Source: Tubiluchus corallicola
Lineage: Eukaryota; Priapulida; Priapulimorpha; Priapulimorphida; Tubiluchidae
Direction of reading: 5' to 3'
DNA: 64,000 nt
Assembly: GCA_030141605.1 (NCBI GenBank)
Contig: JAQGDQ010000498.1
Coordinates: 1-64,000 of the forward strand
Shown here: positions 1-11,600 of the stretch, piece by piece
Numbering within the stretch: the stretch's first letter is position 1
How the letters are laid out: each line of letters starts with the position of its first letter
Made by a program: the position numbers and the translations under genes
Notes under the pieces: model-generated
What the model saw: only the letters and a program-made list of their open reading frames with translations
What the model was told of the DNA's origin: nothing
The model's database searches: none

Positions 1-306
1 AACATTAGCAATTGATGAGTAATAGAGTAACATTAGCAATTGATGAGTAGTAGAGTAACATTAGCAATTGATGAGTAGTAGAGTAACATTAGCAATTGAT
101 GAGTACTAGAGTAACATTAGCAATTGATGAGTAGTAGAGTAACATTAGCAATTGATGAGTAGTAGAGTAACATTAGCAATTCATGAGTAATAGAGTAACA
201 TTAGCAATTGATGAGTAATAGAGTAACATTAGCAATTGATGAATAGTAGAGTAACATTAGCAATTGATGAGTAGTAGAGTAACATTAGCAATTGATGAGT
301 AATAGT
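1..306. repeat. 28-bp minisatellite array, left copy
   Basis: About 11 head-to-tail copies of a 28-bp unit containing aacattagcaattgatgag, with few substitutions. The window opens inside the array. It lies in an SMG7 intron, ending about 110 bp before exon 419. The same unit recurs in reverse complement at 3789-5150. Confidence 0.95.
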
Positions 307-418
307 TTAATCTTTTTAAAAAGTTCATGAAAGTAAATGTGAACGTTAGTTCATTCGCTTGAACATTTTTATAAAACAATGTTTTCCAATTGTGTCATTT
401 TCGTATTTTGTATTTTAG

Positions 419-3400
419 TCAAGACGCAACCGTTACCCGAAGACTGGGATCTTCAGTGTTTTCTTCCACTTACCAAAGGACAAAGGTTTCCCATATTTAT
501 TATTTCATTTTCATTACGTGATGTCAGGTGTGGATAGGTTTTCAAAACAGTTTTTTTATGTTATGTTCAGAATTGAATGCTTTGAGTTCAGGTTTTGGTC
601 TGTTACTGTGTCTGCTACTGTTTCTAAATTACTGGGAACACTTGGGTTGTGACACATCAATTTTCTGTGTAATTTGGCTGCTATTTTCTAAGAAATTTAA
701 AGAAATTGACTGAAATTTGATAAACAAAGAAACACCAGGCATTACATATTTACAAGACTGTTTACTGTGATCCCAAGCAGGTATTTCAACGATTATAAAT
801 CGAGGATTTTTTTTTTGAAATTGCAGGATCATTGAAATTGCATTTTTGCAAAAAATTGTATCAACAATAGAAAATTGATTTGTCTGTTTAACTTTTACTC
901 CTCTGCAGTCGAAGTGTTCTGTCTATTTTTATACATTTGATTATATTGCTCTTGTTAAATTTGCAGTTCACTTGACTTTTCCAAAGAGCGGTTACCACCA
1001 GATAAAAATGTTAAACTTCGAGTAGCGAGACTGGTTGAGCACGGGCAGTGGCTGGGAACGGAAATGGCAAGGTACGGTGTCTCAGATGTGTCAGCTGAAT
1101 TGTTTGTATTTGCTATAGCATTAGTGTTTCTCATATTTGCTGATAAATAATGGAGTTGAGACGGTTAATTTTATAGCGTATTTTTCCCATGTTAATGTCA
1201 GCCAATAAACTAACCAGCTAAGAGCTTCAATAGTAAGAGTGATTTCTAAGTTGCTTTAAAATGCATTTGCATTTATATTGCACTTTATTGCATTCATTTG
1301 TAGCATGAATCTTCTCAAAGTTCACACCGTTAATGGAGGAAAACTGCTTCACTTTGAAACGCCGAAACACCTGAGCAAAACGTTTAGCGTGCCTGGTTTA
1401 GATGATGATGATGGAGACAGGTATCAAGATGCATTGTAGAATTTTTGTTTTTCATTTGCCTCACCAGTGGCGCTAGTGGGAATAGCAGTTAAACTTATTA
1501 ACCAAGTGGCCTACGAAATATCTGTTTATCGGAGAATAAAAATATAAACAAACGTGATTTTGTCTATAAACTTTATTTTGTTTTGTCTTGGTAAGCAGTC
1601 CCGTCATAAAAGAAGTGATTAATGTGTAAGAATAGTTCAAACTTAGATTAGTCTGAAGTTAGTATGCCACTGCCTCATTTTGCTGTTGTTTCTAGGTTTA
1701 GGGAGGCACAGATGAGAATGAATTGCAGTTCACTAGAAGCACACATGTATTCTAATTTCCTTGCGTCTTCTCCACAGTGCTCCTGTGGCTCCTCCTAGGA
1801 ATGATGCTAAGCATTTTGTTCAACACTGTCCACTTTATCAACAATTGCAGTTCACTAGAAGCACACACGTATTCTAATTTCATTGCGTCTTCTCCACAGT
1901 GCTCCTGTGGCTCCCCCTAGGAACGATGCTAAGCATTTTGTTGAACACTGTCCACTTTACCAACAAATCCTATCCTATCTATCCTATAAATGAGCTCACT
2001 CGGAATAATATCCAAATCCTACTATCTAGCGATATCTCACTGCCTCCTGATTCTAACAATGCTATAGTATCTGCTGTCATTTTGTTCATTATACATTGTG
2101 GACACTTTAATTAATTAAATTAAATCTACAGTATGGTAATAATGTCTGAATTCTGCCTTACAGAGCAAATTATTTATACTTTTGCTTTCCCGTGACCCTT
2201 AACACTTTTGCTTTCATTTTACTCTTTCATTAGCTTCATCATCTCTCATTCTATTTTGATAGTTTTACGTCAACATTAAACACATCATTACCAAGCTGTT
2301 CTACCCTTTTTCACACCTGCTTTTCAACAGACAAGTTACATAACTTTCTGAATCTCGTTAATCTCATTCTTACCTATAGAATAACTAAGAATTTCTAAGA
2401 ATCATGTGCCTATGGAACTTTATAAGTGACGGTGTCTACTCTCTGAAAGGCTTTTATACAGGCTTTACCTGTTAGCCTTTATTTTGATCTGACAAAAACA
2501 TCACAATTACAAGTAAATTTATAATTAGTATGATAGGCACTTAATGAAATGCTGATACAGCCGATAAATAAAGATACATAAATAAAAAACCATCACAATC
2601 AGCATTTGATTAGTACCCAATGTACTTATGATAAATGTACTTGTGATTGTGATGTTTTTTTGTGAAATAAAACTATTGTTTAAACTAATATCTGAAGTTA
2701 ATGTATTATTCGGTGGTGTGACTTTTTCAGGCAAATTCCTGTCAGAGTTGAAAACGGTGATTTTCATGGACGAAAACTGGAGAAAAGCGTGAATTTTTCA
2801 TTTGATAAAACCGCGAGTAAAAATGATGGTAATTTGTCGTCAAGGACCAGGAAAGGCGGTAAAGATGAAAGAATCGAGTCAAAATCCGTGCCGGAAAAAG
2901 GCATCATGCGGAAAGGGGGTCAACGAACTGGCTTCGTGTTTAATGGAACCGAAGGTGGGATGAGGTCACACAGGTATGTAGGATTCACCTGGTGTTGATT
3001 AACTTTAATTTATGTTTTATCCTATTTTAGAAAAATATTTTTTCCTGTTTATTTTCTAACTACCAAAGGCCCCACAAAAAATTTTGCGTATAAATTCACT
3101 TATAATCTATAATGTGCGAACATCCTACACAGTGTTCATGTTTAATGCAAAGCAAGTAGCAGGTTTTACTGAAGCAAAGTTGTCTAAGCAGAGTACAATG
3201 GAGTGACATCAGAACAATGCAAAACCTCATTTCCCAAAATGGAACCTCCAATCAACTTTTTGCCACACCTCTTGGTGAAGGTGTCCTCAAGTACAACCCA
3301 CATTGCTGCATAGCCCTGTTCCTCCTCTTGTCAAAGAGCTTCTTTTCAAGATTCCTACCAGGCGCCGCTAGAATGTTTTTTCTACACGATGTTTTGTCAA

Positions 3401-5628
3401 GATTTTGAAAAAATCAGGAGTTGGGTCCGGGAAAATGCCCGTTGCAAGAAACTTTGGCTCTCCCGCGAATGCGCGCTACACCCAATGTTAAACGGGCTAT
3501 CCAACCATTACCAGCACCCTCCCTGATCCGTTCTCGATCTCTAGAAATAAGAGGTGTATGTTTTGTAAAAAACGGGCACAAATGCCCGTTCTCGCGGTGG
3601 CCCCGATTTGGCAAATAAGTCCCCAATGGTAAATAACTGGTTTGAGACCTTTCGTTTGATATGTAGCTTGTCGAAAATGGTGCCATCCTTGGAGTTGTAG
3701 CCTTGAATCTTATGTATATGTATATCAATCCAGATACCACCGAAATTAATTGTACAAATAATCATTTGTATGAATTACTTAATTATCACTAATGTTACTC
3801 TATTACTCATCAATTGCTAATGTTACTCTACTACTCATCAATTGCTAATGTTACTCTATTACTCATCAATTGCTAGTGTTACTCTATTACTCATCAATTG
3901 CTAATGTTACTCTACTACTCATCAATTGCTAATGTTACTCTACTATTCATAAAAAATTGCTAATGTTACTCTATTACTCATCAATTGCTAGTGTTACTCT
4001 ACTACTCATCAATTGCTAGTGTTACTCTATTACTCATCAATTGCTAATGTTACTCTACTACTCATCAATTGCTAATGTTACTCTACTACTCATCAATTGC
4101 TAGTGTTACTCTATTACTCATCAATTGCTAGTGTTACTCTATTACTCATCAATTGCTAATGTTACTCTACTACTCATCAATTGCTAATGTTACTCTATTA
4201 CTCATCAATTGCTAATGTTACTCTATTACTCATCAATTGCTAGTGTTACTCTATTACTCATCAATTGCTAGTGTTACTCTATTACTCATAAATTGCCAAT
4301 GTTACTCTACTACTCATCAATTGCTAATGTTACTCTATTACTCATCAATTGCTAATGTTACTCTACTACTCATCAATTGCTAATGTTACTCTACTACTCA
4401 TCAATTGCTAATGTTACTCTATTACTCATCAATTGCTAATGTTACTCTATTACTCATGAATTGCTAATGTTACTCTACTACTCATCAATTGCTAATGTTA
4501 CTCTACTACTCATCAATTGCTAATGTTACTCTACTACTCATCAATTGCTAATGTTACTCTATTACTCATCAATTGCTAGTGTTACTCTATTACTCATCAA
4601 TTGCTAATGTTACTCTACTACTCATCAATTGCTAATGTTACTCTACTATTCATCAATTGCTAATGTTACGCTACTACTCATCAATTGCTAGTGTTACTCT
4701 ATTACTCATCAATTGCTAATGTTACTCTATTACTCATCAATTGCTAATGTTACTCTATTACTCATCAATTGCTAATGTTACTCTACTACTCATCAATTGC
4801 TAATGTTACTCTATTACTCATCAATTGCTAATGTTACTCTATTACTCGTCAATTGCTAATGTTACTCTATTACTCATCAATTGCTAATGTTACGCTATTA
4901 CTCATCAATTGCTAGTGTTACTCTATTACTCATCAATTGCTAATGTTACTCTACTACTCATCAATTGCTAATGTTACTCTATTACTCATCAATTGCTAAT
5001 GTTACTCTATTACTCATCAATTGCTAGTGTTACTCTATTACTCATCAATTGCTAGTGTTACTCTATTACTCATCAATTGCTAATGTTACTCTATTACTCA
5101 TCAATTGCTAATGTTACTCTATTACTCATCAATCACTAATGTTACTCATGGAATCTGTTTGCAGGTCTGACAGCAGTAGTTCAGAGCATGGTCATGGTCG
5201 TCAAGTGGCCAATTCCGAAAACAGAAGAGGCCCCCACAGGGCAACAGATACCAGGTGAATTTTTATAAAATCTCCCACTCGTCTTGTTGCCGAAATTATA
5301 AATGACTGTATGATTCTTATCTTGTATTTTTACAAAACAAAATATTAAAAATAAAGCAATTTACTCGTATGAATGATGCGGCTACGTAAACTGGTGTGAA
5401 ATTATCATTGACCTGTTTTTCAGAACTGCAATACAGGAAACCTTAACCGCGGAGAAAAACAAGAATCAAAAAGAGCAGACGGAGAATTACCGAGAGAAAA
5501 AACCCGGTCGCCAAAATGTTGCCATTCAAGTATGTACAATATGAGCAAAGAAAAGTTTGTCTTGTACTAGTGCAGCTTATTCACATTTTTCACAAGTTTT
5601 AAATAGATGAAGTTAAAATTGTAATAAT

Positions 5629-5698
<70 letters not shown>

Positions 5699-8600
5699 TA
5701 ACAATAACAATAACAATAACAATAACAATAACAATTGTACTAGTATTAGTAGTATTAATAATAATTTTCTGGGATAATACCAAAAGTAACTATACTTATT
5801 TCCAAACTGGTCCCGGCACTTGGTCGAACTAACAGTGGTACCATTTTTTACTCTTTGCTATGACTCGGTCGGGAATTGAACCCTCGTCCTCCCGGGTGGA
5901 CACTAGCTTTATAAGTTTCTTGTCTTTGACAGATGTGCTCATGTTTTTGTGTTTCTTTACGGCAGCAGTATTTAAAATAATTGTTTATGAATTTTTCTTT
6001 TGTCATATTGTGCACGTGGATATAATAGGATTGCATGATTTGATGTAAAATGTAGACCTAATAGAACTTGAACGTATCTACGGATGTCTCCTGTGGGATA
6101 TATCTGTTTGCTTCTTTATACATTTCTTTTACTTATGACGCGTGCCCACAAATACGTTTACAAGTACATTCATTTCTAGGTTTGCCGGAAAAAAGCGGGA
6201 AGACGTCTGTCCGAATTTCCCGATTGTCCATATTTTCTGATAGTAAGCTAATACAGTAGGCGGCATGTATTAGACTCACAGTAATGTAGGATTAATCGTC
6301 TAATTGTGTCAAAAATGTCTAGCATGGGCCGCTCCTATGCAAAAGTATATAAAAACTGTCAGCAATTGACTCCAATAACTTCACATAATTGACTCTAAGC
6401 CACTTACACCTCTGACATACAAGCTGCACGTTACACGCTGTTTGGATGTAAACAAAGTGACGGCCCACCAGCTAGTGGTCAACTCGCGAAATAACGGACC
6501 TTGTCCATAGTATGCGGGACTTTCTACGGAGGAGACTTTGTCTGAATTTTCCGGTATCCTTATAAGCGAGGTCAGGCAAATCCAGCTATGAGTGCATGCT
6601 GTTGTAATTGTGCCCCACTTTGTTATGAGTTGGAGTTGATAATAAAGTCATGTGGAACAAACGGAGATGCATTTGGCACATTAAGCCTTTTTTATTATCA
6701 CTGAACATAAAACAACAAAGCAAAAGATCAGAGCTGTCATTCCGCGTAGCTGACATTACTTCCACCTCTACAACTAACTAACTAAGTCAAGTTACAGATT
6801 TCAAGCGAGAAGCCAACCTGGCGCACAAATTAGAATTGGCAGACAGGTCATAACACTAGATAATTTTTTTCAGCTATTTTTTTAGATAAAAAAGTTGCTT
6901 TACTTATTTGCTGTGTCCATTTTGTGATTAGAAATGAATTTTTCTATTTTCTTTAGGCCATAATGCAAAGAAAAAGAGAAAAGGAAGATAACGAGTTAAA
7001 CACACCTCAGCTTCTCCCCTCGGAGTTTCCTCCTCTTCCGTCAGCCAGCCCAGCTAGTCACGTTCACTCTCAGTATAATTTTGTACCAAATCACCCGGAT
7101 AAACACAGTCAGGACACCATTTACTGCCCACCCAGTACACCTCCCCAGTTTCATATGCCTGTTCCGCCCGCTAGACCCTGCGGTCATAGTTACGGACCAC
7201 ACCCTCCTATGGCGTTTCCAATGCCTAATCAGCACCCGCGGTTTATAAACCAGCATTCCACTGAACAGTATAATGCTATCCCTTCACTGCATCCAAATGT
7301 CTCCTCGCCTTTAACAATCAACGCTTCGGATAACGTGAGGAACGCAAATGTTCCGTCACAGCACTTGGCACCGATTGGTGCGCCCTCACCTCGCAACTCC
7401 CCCGTCGGTTATAGAAACGCTCGAGAAGTTCCGCCTCGCTTCGGCGGCATGCCAAACAAGTCTTTGATTCGTGAGTCGGGACATCATGAATCCGCTAATA
7501 CTGACAACTACGCCTTTGACACTTTGCGTAGCGCGCCCGTCAGACGAGACTTCCGCGAGCAAGCCTTCTTTCACCGGGAACCGAAACATGCTGTACCTTT
7601 TCACCAGGAGCTACTCAAGCCGAGATACGATTACAACGCATCGGAGTCGGTACTGAGGAACACCGCGAATACAGGTCATTGTCAGGATAACAGCTTCCCG
7701 GATCATCCTGGAAACATGCAAAATCCCTTCAATTTGCCTCCGGCAGCTCCTTGGCAAAAGCCGATGAAGGAGCCGCTGAGTAACAGCATGGAGGAGTACA
7801 CATCAGACCAGCTCTCAAGCAACAACAACAATTTAGAGTTTGGAATGGATTACGTCATGGGAGCTGCCTTGAAAGACGTTCAAAAGGTTTGTGCTTCTGA
7901 TTTTAAATTAATTATCGCATTCTGCTGTCTGCAATCATCAACTTTTCTCTTACAACGTGTCATGTTTCGCATTTGTAGTCGAGAAATACAGTTTGCTTCA
8001 CAATGTCTAAATCAAACTGCTTTTAATAGACTTTACTTGTTTTGCTATTTAAATGTCTTGCAGAGAGATTTTCATTTTCAGCGTGTAATTGTCTGCAAGA
8101 CAAATAAGTTTTTTTCTTGATTTTTGTCCCATTTTGCAAGTAATTTAAATGAAATGTTTCTGTATGTGTATTTTATGTGTTCGAAATGAAACGAAGTCAA
8201 TAATGATAATTTTAACCGTGAAAACTACCAGACGCATCATAATTTTGCAAGACAAGTTGTTCACTTGTGTACTTCTAAACAGCATTGTTGTTCACTTATG
8301 TACTTCTAGACAGCATTGTTGTTCACTTATGTACTTCTAGACAGCGTTGTTGCTAAGTACTTCTAGACAGCATTGTTGCTAAGTACTTCTAGACAGCATT
8401 GTTGCTAAGTACTTCTAGACAGCATTGTTGCTAAGTACTTCTAGACAGCATTGTTGTTCACTTATGTACTTCTAGACAGCGTTGTTGCTAAGTACTTCTA
8501 GACAGCATTGTTGCTAAGTACTTCTAGACAGCATTGTTGCTAAGTACTTCTAGACAGCATTGTTGCTAAGTACTTCTAGACAGCATTGTTGCTAAGTACT

Positions 8601-11600
8601 TCTAGACAGCATTGTTGCTAAGAACTTCTAGACAGCATTGTTGCTAAGTACTTCTAGACAGCATTGTTGCTAAGTACTAGACTGCGTTGTTGCTAAGTAC
8701 TTCTAGACAGCATTGTTGTTCACTTATGTATTTCTAGACAGCATTGTTGTTCACTTAAGTACTTCTAGACTGCATTGTTGTTCACTTGTGTATTTCTAGA
8801 CTGCATTGTTGTTCACTTATGTACTTCTAGACTGCATTGTTGTTCATTTAAGTACTTCTAGACTGCATTGTTGTTCACTTATGTATTTCTAGACAGCATT
8901 GTTGTTCACTTAAGTACTTCTAGACAGCATTGTTGTGCACTTATGTACTTCTAGACAGCATTGTTGTTCACTTAAGTACTTCTAGAGTGCATTGTTGTTC
9001 ACTTAAGTACTTCTAGACTGCATTGTTGTTCACTTATGTATTTCTAGACAACATTGTTGTTCACTTATGTACTTCTAGACAGCATTGTTGTGCACTTATG
9101 TACTTCTAGACAGCATTGCTGTTCACTTAAGTACTTCTAGACAGCATTGTTGTTCACTTATGTACTTCTAGACAGCATTGTTGTGCACTTATGTACTTCT
9201 AGACAGCATTGTTGTTCACTTATGAACTTCTAGACAGCATTGTTATTCACTTATGTATTTCTAGACAGCATTGTTGTTCATTTAAGTACTTCTAGACAGC
9301 ATTGTTGTTCACTTATGTATTTCTAGACAGCATTGTTGTTCATTTAAGTACTTCTAGACAGCATTGTTGTTCACTTATGTATTTCTAGACAGCATTGTTG
9401 TTCATTTAAGTACTGCTAGACTGCATTGTTGTTCACTTATGTATTTCTAGACAGCATTGTTGTTCATTTAAGTACTTCTAGACAGCATTGTTGTTCACTT
9501 ATGTATTTCTAGACAGCATTGTTGTTCACTTATGTACTTCTAGACAGCATTGTTGTGCACTTATGTACTTCTAAACAGCATTGCTGTTCACTTAAGTACT
9601 TCTAGACAGCATTGTTGTTCACTTATGTACTTCTAGACAGCATTGTTGTGCACTTATGTACTTCTAGACAGCATTGTTGTTCACTTAAGTACTTCTAGAC
9701 TGCATTGTTGCTTTTTCTTGTAGAAAGGAGATGGAGGAATCTACGGAATGTTACAAGCGGATGCCAGTGATAAAGGGTACGTTGTCAGTGAAATTAGTGA
9801 TAAAGGGTACGTTGTCAGTGAAATTAGTGATAAAGGGTACGTTGTCAGTGAAATAAGTGATAAAGGGTACGTTGTCAGTGAAATTAGTGATAAATGGTAC
9901 GTTGTCAGTGAAATTAGTGATAAAGGGTACGTTGTCAGTGAAATTAGTGATAAAGGGTACGTTGTCAGTGAAATTAGTGATAAAGGGTACGTTGTCAGTG
10001 AAATTAGTGATAAAGGGTACGTTGTCAGTGAAATTAGTGATAAAGGGTACGTTGTCAGTGAAATTAGTGATAAAGGGTACGTTGTCAGTGAAATTAGTGA
10101 TAAAGGGCACACTAACAATGAAATCACGGTAATTCGGATCAATGGAAAGTAGTCCCGTATACTGTTAGGTTGTTATTAAAAGTTACAAGAAATTACTGCA
10201 TTGATTTTTTCATAGTGTTTCGTCCTTCTGTGTTTTTAAAATTTTGAGTCACTTGAAAACTTGCTTGTTTTTGTAATTGTGTTTTTTATTTATGAGGCTT
10301 TTTTGCTTCTATTTCAGTTTTGCGTTCAAAGATGAGAATCCAGTGATCACATCTCCGGTGGCTAACACTTACTCCCTGTTTAACTCTCCTTGGACAATGG
10401 GTTTATCATCGGTGTCTCAAAAAGGTACTCAACTTGACTCAGCTTGCTTAATGTCATTTCTTATTTGCAGCTTGACCTTGAGACCGTGTTGTGTCGATTG
10501 TCAGCCTCACTTATTCACCCGGCTGATAATTTTTCATCATACTTGTTAAGAAAGATTGTGAAAAGAGGGTATCTTATCGGGTGGCCCAAAAACTCCACTT
10601 GAATTAAAGTACAGTAGCCGTGAAAGTATGGTTGGAGCCGGAATAAAGATTCGTGTCAAGTGTCGAGGAAAATGAGTTCAAACTTTTGTTAAAAAGTGCA
10701 TCAGAAGTAGTGACTTTCTGTTTCTCAACTGTGCTCATGCATGTCTCTCATCAGGGATGCACTTTAGCCAAGTCAGTATTGCTTTACGCTTCAGTTTGCT
10801 TATTTCATACTGAAGAAATTATCAGACGCTTCTTCAATGAAACTTGGGGTCACTTGTTCTATTCAGAGTTTAAGTAATGTATCCTGTGAATGTATGTAAT
10901 TAGGTATTTAAAACAAGCAGCCAATAGGGGTGAGCATTCGCTACCAGAAAGCAAATTTAAATCGAATCGAATTTGTGATTTGCATTCAAATCGAACCAAA
11001 TTTCAGTATTTCGAATCCGAATTGGATTTGAAAAATTTTCCAACAAGTTTTCGAACCACTAGTAAGAAGTGGTCTTACAAAGATCATGCATATTGCTTTT
11101 GTTCTGCAGTAAAACTACTATTAGTTTGTTAAAAATTTTGCACAGAAACTGTAGCTGAATTGCTCTAATTGCATGATGTTTCAAACATTTTAATGATAAA
11201 GAACGTATGTGGCTAAAATGCCGAATCACTTGAATGTCTAATTTTAGGTTCGAATTGAATTCAAACTAAAAAAACTCGTTCGAATCGAATTCGAACTTGC
11301 TTCGCTGCTTGGGGTGAGCAAATTTATGGAGCACTAGGGCATCATGTCTCCATGACCTGGCTGTCATAGATACGTGTTTTTAGTGTTTTATCTGTGACAA
11401 AACTCTGGCACTTAGGTTCATCAATTTTTGCACCATCGGCAGACCAGCCACGGGTACCACGTTAGGTTCATCAATTTTTGCACCATTGGCAGACCAGCCA
11501 CGTGTGCCACGTGAGGTTCATCAATTTTTGCACCATCGGCAGACCAGCCACGGGTGCCACGTTAGGTTCACCAATTTTTGCACCATCGGCAGACCAGCCA

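Noticed and set aside
3414-3740. Overlapping open frames on both strands of the GC-richer intron segment
   Set aside because: No domain, no splice support, and located in an SMG7 intron.
9741-10142. Minus-strand and other plus-frame open readings of the 30-bp array
   Set aside because: Only the plus frame continuous with SMG7 exon 9724 makes sense; the others are shadows of the repeat.
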